Shown here: one piece after another, positions 9,154 to 17,871 of the stretch | Position numbering within the stretch: position 1 is the stretch's first letter | Layout: every line of letters begins with the position of its first letter | Assembly: GCF_023715445.1 (NCBI RefSeq) | Contig: NZ_JAMBOD010000007.1 | Coordinates: 1-64,000 of the forward strand | Direction of reading: 5' to 3' | Length of the DNA: 64,000 bases | Source: Fictibacillus nanhaiensis | Lineage (GTDB): Bacteria; Bacillota; Bacilli; Bacillales; Fictibacillaceae | Program-made: the position numbers and the translations under genes | The notes under the pieces: model-generated | What the model was told of the DNA's origin: nothing | What the model saw: the letters and a program-made list of their open reading frames with translations, nothing else | Database searches by the model: none

Positions 9154-9690
9154 GTGCCAAAACGAAAACATGTATGGAGTGTTATACTATTCATAATATG
9201 CATTTCAATAGTCATGTCGGGCTGCGGAAAAGCTGACAGCTCAAACCAACCTGAGGGGAGAGAAGAAGCTGTGATGGGTGACGGGAAACAAGATGGTAAG
9301 AAAAAACGACCGGAAGATGGTCAAAGCGGGATTGTAGCAGGAAGTATAGAATCTTCCTTAAAAGTGCTAGAGCCACAGAATGAAAAAGGCATTTTATTTC
9401 GTTATGAATTAAAAAATCAAACCGAAAAAGAAAAGGTATTTGAGTTTTCGACAAGCCAGAAGTTTGATTATGTGATCAAGGACAAAAACGGTAGAATTGT
9501 TTATCAGTACTCGAAGGACCATATGTTCATGCAAGTGTTAACTTCATTAAGATTAAAGCAGGCTGACACATTCAAGCAGGATATATTAGTCAAAGACTTA
9601 GAAGCCGGAACGTATAATTTAGAGGTTTGGCTGACTCCAAAAGGTGAAACTGAAGATTATCGGCAAAAAATTACTTTTAATTGGAACTAA
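9154..9690 (+). CDS. BsuPI-domain lipoprotein (intracellular proteinase inhibitor fold)
   Basis: A 178-residue predicted lipoprotein. A hydrophobic signal (VWSVILFIICISIVMSGC) ends in a lipobox Cys near residue 26, followed by a charged linker and then a beta-rich C-terminal domain (LRYELKNQTEKEKVFEFSTS-like strand, FDYVIKDKNGRIVYQYS, LEAGTYNLEVWLTPKG). That domain matches the BsuPI family of Bacillus. I chose GTG at 9154, not the ATG at 9124, because GAGGTGAT lies just upstream of the GTG. It is divergent from the flavoenzyme gene. Confidence 0.78.
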   Translation: MPKRKHVWSVILFIICISIVMSGCGKADSSNQPEGREEAVMGDGKQDGKKKRPEDGQSGIVAGSIESSLKVLEPQNEKGILFRYELKNQTEKEKVFEFSTSQKFDYVIKDKNGRIVYQYSKDHMFMQVLTSLRLKQADTFKQDILVKDLEAGTYNLEVWLTPKGETEDYRQKITFNWN

Positions 9691-9697
9691 ATTGGGG

Positions 9698-9728
9698 AAG
9701 AGATGAGTTAAGAGCTCATCTCTTTTTA
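9698..9728 (+). terminator. Rho-independent terminator
   Basis: AAGAGATGAG and CTCATCTCTT pair around a short loop and run into TTTT. It closes the lipoprotein gene. Confidence 0.85.
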
Positions 9729-9753
9729 GTTTTATGTAAACTCTGCATTTTGG

Positions 9754-9893
9754 GAGTGGTTGATTTCCGCTCCAGGTGCTCGCTTTCCGCGGGGTGTGCG
9801 GTGAGCCTCCTTGGCACTTTGCACCCTTAGGAGTCTCACCTTTCCCAATGATCCCGCAGGAGTCACACACCTTGCGCTCCAATCAACTTGTCA
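9754..9893 (-). repeat. structured dispersed intergenic repeat (Bacillaceae type)
   Basis: A GC-rich block of about 140 bases between two genes. Its ends are complementary (TTGATT near 9760, AATCAA near 9882), and inside are further paired blocks such as GGTGAG/CTCACC and CCGCGGGG/CCTGCGGG-like. On the minus strand it reads TTGGAGCGCAAGGTGTGTGA to CTGGAGCGGAAATCAACC. I recognise this wording as a high-copy intergenic repeat of Bacillaceae genomes. It is probably a transcribed, folded element mobilised in trans. No transposase is in the window. Confidence 0.75.
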
Positions 9894-9942
9894 ACGAGGG
9901 GTCTTCAAAAAAATATCCAAAAATTGTAGTGAAACAAAATAC

Positions 9943-10010
9943 TTGAAAGTCAAAATAGGTCAAAGTATAATATGAGTAAAGATGAAAGGTCAAAGAAAGT
10001 CAAAGTCAAA
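9943..10010 (+). promoter_or_regulatory. sigma-A promoter with CtsR operators for clpE
   Basis: A near-consensus promoter, TTGAAA (9943-9948), 17-base spacer, TATAAT (9966-9971). The spacer is filled by AGTCAAAATAGGTCAAA (9948-9964), and GGTCAAAGAAAGTCAAA (9988-10004) lies just downstream with a third GTCAAA abutting it. Both match the CtsR heptad direct repeat RGTCAAA-N3-RGTCAAA. Repression by CtsR, relieved on heat or protein stress, is the known regulation of clpE in Bacillus. Confidence 0.92.
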
Positions 10011-10081
10011 CTTTCATCAAAAAATATAATTTGCAAAGCGTTATCGCAAGTTAAATAAAATAATTTGAGGGGGTTACAAGT

Positions 10082-12226
10082 ATGCGTTGTGAACAATGTG
10101 AAGTTAATCCTGCTACGATCCAAATGAGTATTTCAATGAATAAAGAGAAAAAGCAATTTGTGCTTTGTTCTGATTGTTACCATAAAGTAAAACAAGAGAT
10201 GAACACTGGGGGAGGAATGAATATGAATTTTTCTTCTTTCGATGATATCTTTCAGCAAATGATGAGTGGTCAGGCGTTTACGGACCAGCACGCCAGCCAT
10301 CATCAGCATCAAACTCAAAAGGGAAAACGAGGCGGAGGCTTCTTAGATAAATTCGGCCGCAATTTAACTGATGCAGCCAAAGCAGGTATTATCGATCCGG
10401 TTATCGGGAGAGAGAAAGAAGTACGAAGAGTAATCGAGATCTTAAACCGACGTACAAAAAACAATCCTGTTTTAATCGGGGAGCCAGGTGTAGGTAAAAC
10501 GGCTATTGCTGAAGGACTGGCTACTAAGATTGTAGAAGGCAGTGTACCGGCAAAACTTTTAAATAAAGAAGTATATCTGTTGGATGTAGCGTCGTTAGTA
10601 GCAGATACAGGTGTAAGAGGTCAGTTTGAAGAACGTATGAAACAATTGATTGCCGAACTTCAAAAACGTAAAAATGTCATCCTATTTGTGGATGAAGTAC
10701 ACCAGCTAGTTGGAGCGGGTTCAGCTGAAGGGTCAATGGATGCAGGGAACATTTTAAAACCTGCTCTTGCCCGCGGAGAACTACAGATGGTTGGTGCTAC
10801 AACCTTAAAAGAATACCGTCAGATCGAAAAAGATGCTGCACTAGAACGCCGATTCCAGCCGGTAATTGTAAATGAGCCAACTGCAGATGAGGCATTAGAA
10901 ATTTTAAAGGGCCTTGCACCGCGCTACGAAGAATATCATCAAGTTAAATTTACGGAAGATGCCTTAAGAGCTTGTGTGCAGTTGTCACATCGTTATATCC
11001 AGGACAGATTCTTACCAGATAAAGCGATTGACCTAATGGATGAAGCAGGTTCTAAGAGCAATCTTCAGCACATTACGATCGAAAAGTCATCTATTGAAGA
11101 GCGACTTGAAGAGATTGTTAAAGAGAAAGAAAAAGCAGCTGCAGATGAGAACTATGAATTAGCTGCAAAACTGCGTCAAGAAGAATTAGTGCTTGAGGAA
11201 AAACTCAATACACAAGAAGAAGATAAGAAATCAGCAATCGTACAAGTGGAAGACATTCAAAACATTGTAGAGCAAAAGACAGGTATTCCAGTACGTAAGC
11301 TCCAAAGTGATGAACAATCAAAAATGAAAGAATTAGCTTCGAAACTTTCTGCACAAGTCATCGGACAAGATGAAGCTGTTGAAAAAGTCGCTAAAGCAAT
11401 TCGCAGAAGCCGTGCAGGTCTAAAGGCTAAGAAACGTCCAATCGGATCATTCTTGTTTGTCGGTCCAACAGGTGTTGGTAAAACCGAACTAACGAAGACA
11501 CTTGCAAAAGAGCTATTCGGTGATGAAGACAGCATGATTCGTCTTGATATGAGTGAATACATGGAGAAACACGCTGTCTCTAAATTGATTGGTTCACCTC
11601 CAGGTTATGTAGGACATGAAGAAGCTGGTCAGCTAACTGAACAGGTGCGCCGCAAACCATACAGCATTCTGTTATTGGATGAGATTGAAAAAGCACATCC
11701 TGACGTACAGCATATGTTCCTGCAGATCATGGAAGACGGAAGGCTAACAGACAGCCAAGGCCGTACGGTAAGCTTTAAAGATACAGTCATCATCATGACA
11801 AGCAACGCCGGAGCTTCTGTTAAACAAACGAAGAAACTTGGATTCAACACAGAAGACATTGAAAAAGAAACACACATCTTAGATTCTTTAGGCGGCTATT
11901 TTAAACCGGAGTTTCTTAACCGTTTTGACAGCATCGTACAGTTCCAGTCATTAAAAGAGGAGCATCTTGTTAAGATTGTTGATCTGATGCTTGATGAACT
12001 ATCAGAACAGCTTATAGAACAGAACATCGAATTAACAGTTACAACGGCTGCTAAACAAAAGCTGGCGAAGTTAGGTTACCACCCATCATTCGGTGCGAGA
12101 CCACTGCGCCGCATCATCCAAGAACACATCGAAGATAAGATCGCTGACGTTCTGCTGGATGAAGAAAATGTAGATAAATTGGCAGTGAATGTAGCAGAAG
12201 GTCAGATCGTAGTTAAAAAAGCGTAA
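10082..12226 (+). CDS. clpE: ATP-dependent Clp protease ATP-binding subunit ClpE
   Basis: A 714-residue HSP100 unfoldase that feeds substrates to ClpP and destabilises CtsR-regulated proteins. Residues 3-32 form the ClpE-specific zinc finger (C3, C6, C29, C32). The first AAA domain has GEPGVGKT near 137 and the second GPTGVGKT near 461. A UVR segment ([14 protein letters not shown]) sits near 356 between them. The C-terminal D2-small domain contains [15 protein letters not shown]. It lacks the Clp-N repeats of ClpC, as expected for ClpE. It starts nine bases after GAGGGGGTT. It is monocistronic, with CtsR sites upstream and a terminator downstream. Confidence 0.97.
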   Translation: MRCEQCEVNPATIQMSISMNKEKKQFVLCSDCYHKVKQEMNTGGGMNMNFSSFDDIFQQMMSGQAFTDQHASHHQHQTQKGKRGGGFLDKFGRNLTDAAKAGIIDPVIGREKEVRRVIEILNRRTKNNPVLIGEPGVGKTAIAEGLATKIVEGSVPAKLLNKEVYLLDVASLVADTGVRGQFEERMKQLIAELQKRKNVILFVDEVHQLVGAGSAEGSMDAGNILKPALARGELQMVGATTLKEYRQIEKDAALERRFQPVIVNEPTADEALEILKGLAPRYEEYHQVKFTEDALRACVQLSHRYIQDRFLPDKAIDLMDEAGSKSNLQHITIEKSSIEERLEEIVKEKEKAAADENYELAAKLRQEELVLEEKLNTQEEDKKSAIVQVEDIQNIVEQKTGIPVRKLQSDEQSKMKELASKLSAQVIGQDEAVEKVAKAIRRSRAGLKAKKRPIGSFLFVGPTGVGKTELTKTLAKELFGDEDSMIRLDMSEYMEKHAVSKLIGSPPGYVGHEEAGQLTEQVRRKPYSILLLDEIEKAHPDVQHMFLQIMEDGRLTDSQGRTVSFKDTVIIMTSNAGASVKQTKKLGFNTEDIEKETHILDSLGGYFKPEFLNRFDSIVQFQSLKEEHLVKIVDLMLDELSEQLIEQNIELTVTTAAKQKLAKLGYHPSFGARPLRRIIQEHIEDKIADVLLDEENVDKLAVNVAEGQIVVKKA

Positions 12227-12232
12227 AACAGA

Positions 12233-12274
12233 AAAACCTTGCTTAGGAGTATATCTCCGGCAAGGTTTTTGTTT
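12233..12274 (+). terminator. Rho-independent terminator of clpE
   Basis: AAAACCTTGC pairs with GCAAGGTTTT around a 17-base loop, followed by T-rich sequence. Confidence 0.85.
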
Positions 12275-12320
12275 TACAATTCAAATAGAGGGGCAATTCT
12301 ATTCCATAGATGTCAATCCG

Positions 12321-12350
12321 AAAAAATAAGCCATGCACCGCCGGCATGGC
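12321..12350 (-). terminator. Rho-independent terminator of the 12463-12380 small gene
   Basis: On the minus strand, GCCATGC and GCATGGC form a seven-bp stem, immediately followed by TTATTTTTT. It sits 30 bases past the stop of the small toxin-like ORF and supports the idea that the ORF is transcribed as its own short mRNA. Confidence 0.75.
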
Positions 12351-12379
12351 AGAATCTGAAAAAAATATTTCTCTATTCT

Positions 12380-12463
12380 TTAGGAGTTGTCTTTGGAGCG
12401 GATAATGGTAAGAACAAGCATTGAAAAACCGATCATTAGAGACATAGCTTCAAATACTGTCAT
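12380..12463 (-). CDS. putative holin-like toxin peptide (type I toxin-like)
   Basis: A 27-residue peptide, MTVFEAMSLMIGFSMLVLTI then IRSKDNS. It has a single membrane helix preceded by the MTVFEA start and ended by a short charged tail. This arrangement is characteristic of the small putative holin-like toxins of Bacillaceae (TxpA/BsrG-like type I toxins). A very strong ribosome binding site (AAGGAGGG) lies six bases upstream, and a dedicated terminator follows. The expected antisense antitoxin RNA would be on the plus strand over 12235-12400, but I could not identify its promoter. Membrane toxicity is inferred from resemblance. Confidence 0.68.
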   Translation of the reverse strand: MTVFEAMSLMIGFSMLVLTIIRSKDNS

Positions 12464-12703
12464 CCCAATCCCTCCTTATAATAATAGGCAAGACTCGTAC
12501 AAGAAAAAGAGAAGGAAAAGTATTGTATGTTTTCCATTTTATCCCGAATGATGGATTTGAACAAGAATCGGATTAACTATTTCTTATAAATTGAATTAGG
12601 TCAATAGGTTTAATTTACCAATATTATAATGCGATATTTCTATTTTTAAATTCTGTTTAGATATCTGACAGGCGAAAAGACCTAGAAATACTACAATTTC
12701 AAT

Positions 12704-12784
12704 TTAAAAAACAGGTGAAGCAATAAACATAGTCAGAAGGAAAATGAACACGCCTATTAAAAAGACTAAACACTTTTTAATCAT
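12704..12784 (-). CDS. candidate 26-residue hydrophobic peptide
   Basis: A minus-strand ORF encodes a peptide starting MIKKCLVFLIGVFIFLL and ending ASPVF: two Lys, then an almost wholly hydrophobic stretch. AAGGGGG lies eleven bases upstream of the ATG, slightly far. It may be a leader peptide, a small membrane protein or chance. I know no family for it. It lies 240 bases upstream of the toxin-like gene on the same strand, and the sequence between shows only AT-rich DNA with no further gene. Confidence 0.35.
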   Translation of the reverse strand: MIKKCLVFLIGVFIFLLTMFIASPVF

Positions 12785-12877
12785 TTTTATTCAATCCCCC
12801 TTGTGTAATTCAATGTATAAGAAAACAGGGTCCTTCATGACAATTATTCAAGAAAAATTTTCGAGGAGGAACAATGC

Positions 12878-13507
12878 TTGGATACATCTTATGTGTGGTA
12901 CGTAAGTTATGGATCAAATCTGATGGAGCACCGCTTTTTATGCTATATTCTTGGCGATCAGCCGGAAGGTTCTTCACAAAAAGAGAGAGGCTGCAGAAAT
13001 CCTGCAATGCCATTGAAGAACGGAAAAACAGTTCTTCCATATCCTCTTTACTTTGCAAGAGAACGAACAAAATGGGGAGAGGGTGGAGTCGCTTTTATCG
13101 GTCATGAGAGAAACGATAAATTCAAAACGTATGGAAGAAAATATTTAGTTACGGTTGAGCAGTTTATGGATGTGACAGCACAGGAAAACAGCTGTGACGA
13201 AATAGAAGCAGATCTCGAAGAAGTGATTGAAAAAGGCTATATCCATTTTGGTACAGGGTGGTACAGCCGCATGGTATACCTCGGTGAAGAAGAAGGATAT
13301 CCGATGGTAACATTCACATGTAATTTAGATCTTCATGAGCAAAATCTAAACCCTCCGCCAGCGACTTATTTAACGACAATCGCCAAAGGACTCAGTCAGA
13401 TTGGCCTCGCTTGTGATGAAGCTGTAAAATACTTTGGTGAAAAACCTGGTATATCCGGAAATATGAATGAAGAAAAGATTGAGAGTATTATCTGCTCGCT
13501 CTTTTAA
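12878..13507 (+). CDS. gamma-glutamylcyclotransferase-fold protein
   Basis: A 209-residue cytoplasmic protein beginning MDTSYVWYVSYGSNLMEHRF. The YGSNL loop near residues 11-15 is the signature of the GGCT/AIG2 fold. This group carries a histone-deacetylase-like misannotation in some genomes, and I do not claim that activity. The C-terminal part (residues about 165-209) is helical. The start is a TTG: GAGGAGGA lies seven bases upstream, whereas the nearer out-of-frame ATG at 12874 is only three bases from it. Substrate is unknown. A terminator follows after 140 bases. Confidence 0.72.
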   Translation: MDTSYVWYVSYGSNLMEHRFLCYILGDQPEGSSQKERGCRNPAMPLKNGKTVLPYPLYFARERTKWGEGGVAFIGHERNDKFKTYGRKYLVTVEQFMDVTAQENSCDEIEADLEEVIEKGYIHFGTGWYSRMVYLGEEEGYPMVTFTCNLDLHEQNLNPPPATYLTTIAKGLSQIGLACDEAVKYFGEKPGISGNMNEEKIESIICSLF

Positions 13508-13645
13508 TGTGCCAAAAGTTTTAGGATTGGGCCGAACATTAGGGGAATTACCGATAATAGGAATGGACATAGGTCAACCGTTATATGACTTATGGAGCTT
13601 TTATAAACGTAGTATAGGTGAGATAATAAAGTCCCCTATACATAG

Positions 13646-13680
13646 AGAGGTGCTTCTAGTCAACGAAGCACCTCTTTTTT
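13646..13680 (+). terminator. Rho-independent terminator
   Basis: AGAGGTGCTT pairs perfectly with AAGCACCTCT around a ten-base loop, followed by six T. Confidence 0.88.
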
Positions 13681-13712
13681 GTTGTTGATTCATAAGATGC
13701 GAATCTCTTCCT

Positions 13713-13901
13713 CTATTTGTTCATTTTAATTTCCTTTATAGAAATGATAGCAGCGGGGCAGTTGAATTGTTCCGCAATTAATTTTGTCACTTGATCATGG
13801 AGATTTATTTTTCCAGGGTTGATATTCACAATAACGATATTGCCTTGAGTTATTTTTTCCTGGCCTTGGCTGAGTTCAAAGTCTACAAGAATTTTAGCCA
13901 T
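13713..13901 (-). CDS. small hypothetical protein
   Basis: A 62-residue protein (MAKILVDFELSQGQEKITQG...) with a beta-rich N-terminus and helical C-terminus (DQVTKLIAEQF). It is acidic-neutral, soluble and has no signal peptide. AAAGGAGA lies six bases upstream of the ATG. I do not recognise the family. It converges on the terminator of the GGCT-fold gene. Confidence 0.62.
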   Translation of the reverse strand: MAKILVDFELSQGQEKITQGNIVIVNINPGKINLHDQVTKLIAEQFNCPAAIISIKEIKMNK

Positions 13902-14104
13902 TTTATCTCTCCTTTAAATGTTTGGCATTATACTATTTGTAGAGATATTCGACATTATTCTGAAGATTCCGTCTATATGAGCAGGAAAAGGGCGTAAAGT
14001 ATCGCACTTTTGCATCATTAGTTTACTTTTCTTACTTTTTTCACAGGTAATTCCATCGTCTCATCGAATTTAATAGGTAGATTGTCAGGTGAAGGGGGAT
14101 ACCT

Positions 14105-16510
14105 GTGGAGGGAGCACTTCAGAAAAAAAATATTCGTAAAAGGATCACATGGAAAAAAAGTTTGATCATGATCGGTGTTGCACTTGTTATTGTATTAGCA
14201 GCTGCAGCGGGTACGGCGTATTTTTTATTGCAAAAAAGCAAACCTCAAATAAATGGGACTCTTGCCATTAATGGTTTAACTTCAAAAGTAGATGTATACA
14301 GAGACGCTAATGGTGTTCCTCATATTGAAGCTGCCTCAATGAAGGATCTGTTCATAGCACAGGGATATGTAACAGCACAGGATAGAATGTTTCAAATGGA
14401 TCTTAGCCGAAGACAGGCTTCTGGAAAGCTGAGTGAGGTTATTGGTGAAAAAACACTTACAAGGGATCGTTTTTTTAGAACTTTAGGTTTACGAAGAGCT
14501 GCGGAAGCCTCTTATAATGAATACTCTTCTGAAGCTAAACAATATCTACAATGGTACGCAGACGGAGTAAATGCTTATATCGAAAAAGCAAAACAAGATA
14601 ATACCTTGTCCATTGAATTCCTGCTAGTAGGATATAAGCCGGAAAAATGGACTCCGGTTGATTCTCTTGTTATCGGTAAATATATGGCTTTCGACCTTGG
14701 CGGACATTGGGAAGGGCAAGCCTTTCGCTATTATTTAATAGAAAAGTTCCCAAAGGAAAAAGCGCTTGATCTTTTTCCTGGTTATCCAGCGGAAGCCCCA
14801 GCGATTTTAGAAGATATAAAGGAGAGCGGTCTTGATTATGAAAGAAGCTTTGCAGACGCTGTGATTCCGAACTTTCATAATGGAAGCAACAACTGGGTAG
14901 TTTCCGGCAGTAAAACAGGGTCAGGAAAACCATTACTTGCAAATGACCCTCATCTTCAGCTTGGGACGCCGTCTATTTGGTATCAAACTCATTTAACTGC
15001 TCCTGATTATGAAGTCAGTGGAGTTGTTTTTGCTGGCATTCCAGGAATTATTGTAGGTCACAACAAACAAATCGCATGGGGTGTGACGAATGTTGGACCA
15101 GATGTTCAGGAGTTGTATGTAGAAAAGAGGAATCCGGATAATCCATATGAATTTCAGTATATGGCCAACTGGGAGGAAGCAGATGTCATAAAAGAAGTCA
15201 TTGAAGTAAAAGACAAACCTGATGTTGAGCATGAAGTTGTTATTACGAGGCACGGTCCCGTTATTTCCGAATTTGCACATCATGATAAGCCGGGAACCGC
15301 TCTAGCTTTAAAGTGGACAGCTCTTCAGCCTTCAAAAGAACTTGAAGCTGTTATTCAGATGAACCGTTCAGAAAATTGGGAGCAGTTCGAAAAGGCTCTT
15401 GAATCTTTTCATACACCTGCACAGAACTTTGTTTTTGCAAGTATAGATGGAACCATCGCTTATAAAGCAAATGGATTAATACCTATAAGAAACCAGAAAT
15501 ATTCCTCTTTGCCTGTACCAGGATGGAATGATCAGTATGAATGGAAAGGTTATATACCTTGGGACAAACTGCCGACAACGATTAATCCTGAAAAAGGGTA
15601 TATCGCGACAGCAAACAACAAAGTAGCATCCGATTCTTATCCATATCATATATCAGATACATTTGCGCAGCCTTACAGACAACAAAGAATTATGGAAGTA
15701 CTGGAAACGAATCGAAAATTAACGGTAAAAGACATGCAAGCTTTGCAATTTGACCAGGTGAATAAACAAGCTGAGGAATTGCTGCCTATTCTGTTAGAGC
15801 AGGTGATGAATACCCCTTTGTCTGAAAAGGAAGAACAAATAGTTTCAGTCTTAAAAAAATGGAACAAAAAAGACAGCAAGGACAGTGCGGCTCCACTTAT
15901 TTTTCATATATGGATGGAAACTTTCAGCAACGAGCTCTTTAAAGAGGAGATCAGTGAAGATATGATGAAGATGTTTGACGGTCGTGAGCAAGTGGTCGAT
16001 GAACTGATCCGAAAAGCATATGCAGGAAAACCGGGTCCTTGGATTGAGCAGCACGGAGGACTTGAAAAAGCAGCTCAGAAATCTTTTGCGGATATGGTTG
16101 CTAAACTTACTGATAAATATGGCGGCGATATCTCAGAATGGAGATGGGGAAGCTTTCATACTCTTACATTTGAACATCCTTTATCTGCTATTAAACCGCT
16201 GAACCTTTTGTTCAATCCTGAAACAGAAGAGATGGGTGGAAGCCGTGTTACTGTCGGAGTTGCTGGTTGGAACCGTGAGACAGGCAACATTACTCACGGC
16301 GGCGCATGGCGTATGGTCATTGATATGGATGACACTTCAAAAGCTTATCACGTAGTGGGTCCTGGACAGTCAGGTCATGTTCTAAGTCCCTGGTATAAGG
16401 ATCAAGTAAAGGATTGGGCAACAGGTAAGTATCATGTTACGAAATTAACGGCAAAGAAGAACGAGAATAACAGCGAACATCTCGTTTTGCAGCCATCGGG
16501 AGAAAATTAA
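14105..16510 (+). CDS. penicillin acylase family protein
   Basis: An 801-residue N-terminal-nucleophile hydrolase of the penicillin amidase (S45) family, cleaving an amide bond in an N-acyl compound. It is anchored or exported by a hydrophobic segment at about 18-42. The predicted autocatalytic cleavage is before Ser261 in NGSNNWVVSG, giving an alpha chain of about 220 residues after signal removal and a beta chain of about 540. The beta chain has NDPHLQLGTPSIWYQ, the oxyanion/Asn region (GVTNVGPD) and the C-terminal GGSRVTVGV. A GTG start follows AGGGGG by six bases. Its natural substrate (penicillin, acyl-homoserine lactone or other) cannot be told. It is monocistronic. Confidence 0.93.
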   Translation: MEGALQKKNIRKRITWKKSLIMIGVALVIVLAAAAGTAYFLLQKSKPQINGTLAINGLTSKVDVYRDANGVPHIEAASMKDLFIAQGYVTAQDRMFQMDLSRRQASGKLSEVIGEKTLTRDRFFRTLGLRRAAEASYNEYSSEAKQYLQWYADGVNAYIEKAKQDNTLSIEFLLVGYKPEKWTPVDSLVIGKYMAFDLGGHWEGQAFRYYLIEKFPKEKALDLFPGYPAEAPAILEDIKESGLDYERSFADAVIPNFHNGSNNWVVSGSKTGSGKPLLANDPHLQLGTPSIWYQTHLTAPDYEVSGVVFAGIPGIIVGHNKQIAWGVTNVGPDVQELYVEKRNPDNPYEFQYMANWEEADVIKEVIEVKDKPDVEHEVVITRHGPVISEFAHHDKPGTALALKWTALQPSKELEAVIQMNRSENWEQFEKALESFHTPAQNFVFASIDGTIAYKANGLIPIRNQKYSSLPVPGWNDQYEWKGYIPWDKLPTTINPEKGYIATANNKVASDSYPYHISDTFAQPYRQQRIMEVLETNRKLTVKDMQALQFDQVNKQAEELLPILLEQVMNTPLSEKEEQIVSVLKKWNKKDSKDSAAPLIFHIWMETFSNELFKEEISEDMMKMFDGREQVVDELIRKAYAGKPGPWIEQHGGLEKAAQKSFADMVAKLTDKYGGDISEWRWGSFHTLTFEHPLSAIKPLNLLFNPETEEMGGSRVTVGVAGWNRETGNITHGGAWRMVIDMDDTSKAYHVVGPGQSGHVLSPWYKDQVKDWATGKYHVTKLTAKKNENNSEHLVLQPSGEN

Positions 16511-16596
16511 TTCATCAGGGACACTTGTCTCTGTCAAATTAACGGGTTGGACATATGGTGTAGAGAAAGGCAAAATCAAGCTGGGAGGTTTCCCCT

Positions 16597-16878
16597 TTGT
16601 CCTACCAAATATATCACCTGTGCCGCCAATGTTTAGGAAGATCTGTGTATATCGATTGCCACTGCGGAACAAGGTATCACGGTGTCCTTAAACATGTAGA
16701 CGATAAGAAAGCATATATACTGCCATACAGTACAGACCAAGATGAAAACAGCGACCGTTTTTTTGCACCTGCATTAATCGGTTTAACACTCGGCACAATT
16801 GCGGGTCTGGCGCTGGCACCAAGACCGTATCCGATTTATCCTGTTTATCCCCCATATCCACCGTACCCTTACTATTAA
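16597..16878 (+). CDS. small Pro/Tyr-rich membrane-associated protein
   Basis: A 93-residue protein with three visible parts. The first is a Cys-containing beta region (CRQCLGRSVYIDCHCGTRYH, then GVLKHVDDKKAYILP), resembling a small LSm/SH3-like barrel. The second is a short hydrophobic stretch (FFAPALIGLTLGTIAGLALA, about 55-74). The third is a tail of YPxYP repeats (YPIYPVYPPYPPYPYY). The TTG start is set by GGGAGG eight bases upstream. Such tails occur in Bacillus spore-coat or surface proteins, so spore association is a guess. Confidence 0.68.
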   Translation: MSYQIYHLCRQCLGRSVYIDCHCGTRYHGVLKHVDDKKAYILPYSTDQDENSDRFFAPALIGLTLGTIAGLALAPRPYPIYPVYPPYPPYPYY

Positions 16879-16883
16879 TTGCG

Positions 16884-16922
16884 AAGAGACTGCTCCCAAA
16901 AAAAGAAGCAGTCTTCTTTTTA
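16884..16922 (+). terminator. Rho-independent terminator
   Basis: AAGAGACTGCT pairs with AGCAGTCTTCTT (one bulge) across an A-rich loop, followed by TTT. Confidence 0.8.
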
Positions 16923-17046
16923 TCTATTTTTCTTTAATAATAAAGCAGGAAATTAAATAAGATTAATGGAAAGTAACGTATACACAAAATAGATGCGAAT
17001 AGAATTTAAGACATACTCATTGAATTTTTTATGAGGGGGTTCTGTT

Positions 17047-17385
17047 ATGAAGCTTGCATTTTTGTTTCACCCGGTAAAAGATTTACAAGAATCACAAAGA
17101 TATTACGAAGGGCTTGGCATGACGGAGGCATGGCGCGAAGGTAACCAGGTGCTGGGATTATCCATGCCAGATTGTGAAGTTCAGCTAATGATTGAAGAAG
17201 ATGAACTTGATCTAGGCCCCGGCGGAGTATTTGTAGTCGACAGTGTGGATCAATTTTTTGAGGAAAACGAGACAAGACTCCATTTTGTAAAAGAACCATG
17301 CACCATTCCGCCTGGAAGATATGCAATCTACAAAGACGAAGCCGGAAATCCAATACGAATCATTGATTTTACGAATAAAGATTAA
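17047..17385 (+). CDS. VOC family protein (glyoxalase/bleomycin resistance fold)
   Basis: A 112-residue vicinal-oxygen-chelate protein. It shows one pair of beta-alpha-beta-beta-beta modules (LAFLFHPVKDLQESQRYYEG at the start, PGRYAIYKDEAGNPIRIID at the end). Typical metal ligands would be a His near residue 6 (HPVKD) and Glu residues later, and they are only partly conserved here. Length is normal for single-domain VOC proteins. The ribosome binding site is GAGGGGGT. Substrate is unknown. Confidence 0.85.
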   Translation: MKLAFLFHPVKDLQESQRYYEGLGMTEAWREGNQVLGLSMPDCEVQLMIEEDELDLGPGGVFVVDSVDQFFEENETRLHFVKEPCTIPPGRYAIYKDEAGNPIRIIDFTNKD

Positions 17386-17392
17386 TAAATGG

Positions 17393-17428
17393 AAAAGCGC
17401 AAGGAATGTAATTCCAGGCGTTTTTTTG
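17393..17428 (+). terminator. Rho-independent terminator
   Basis: An imperfect stem pairs CGCAAGGAAT with ATTCCAGGCG and is followed by seven T. It serves the VOC gene and ends just at the stop of the convergent gene at 17429. Confidence 0.75.
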
Positions 17429-17680
17429 TTAGTAATAAAAGTTCTGATCTTCGTTTAAAGCAGGATCATGCAAATCTCCTATGTAATTTATAAGACTTTC
17501 ACCTTCGTAAAAATAGGGTTCTGTGTCCTCAAGCCAGCCTTGGTATTCTTGAAAATCATGATCAAAGTTTCCTGAATAGAATCGGTGTGCTACTTCATTT
17601 GTTAAAGTATCGATAATAACAATGCCGCGATATGTCTGGCGGTCAGGTTCATCATAATCACAAGCTATATAATAAGCCAT
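17429..17680 (-). CDS. small acidic hypothetical protein
   Basis: An 83-residue, strongly acidic protein (MAYYIACDYDEPDRQTYRG...) rich in Asp, Glu, Tyr and Phe. The N-terminal half is beta-like (GIVIIDTLTNEVAHRFYSG). AAAAGGGAG lies upstream of the ATG. I know no family. It is convergent with the VOC gene, and the stop codon touches that gene's terminator. Confidence 0.68.
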   Translation of the reverse strand: MAYYIACDYDEPDRQTYRGIVIIDTLTNEVAHRFYSGNFDHDFQEYQGWLEDTEPYFYEGESLINYIGDLHDPALNEDQNFYY

Positions 17681-17871
17681 AGAAATTATCTCCCTTTTAA
17701 TAATGTACTACTCCTAATGTTGCAATTTAGTACTTTTTTCATACCATTATTTTTCGTTTCTCTCATAAAGATTAAACGGTAAGCTATAAAATTCTTACAT
17801 GCCGTTTAAACGGTCTTTACATTTTACCTGTAAGATAAAATTGAGGCGGATTGAAAAGAGGGAAAAGAAGT

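Noticed and set aside
13467-13688. Plus-strand frame after the GGCT-fold gene
   Set aside because: It starts inside that gene in another frame, ends within the terminator and has no ribosome binding site. Residues such as YDLWSFYKRSIGEI look protein-like, so a gene remnant is possible, but I cannot support it.
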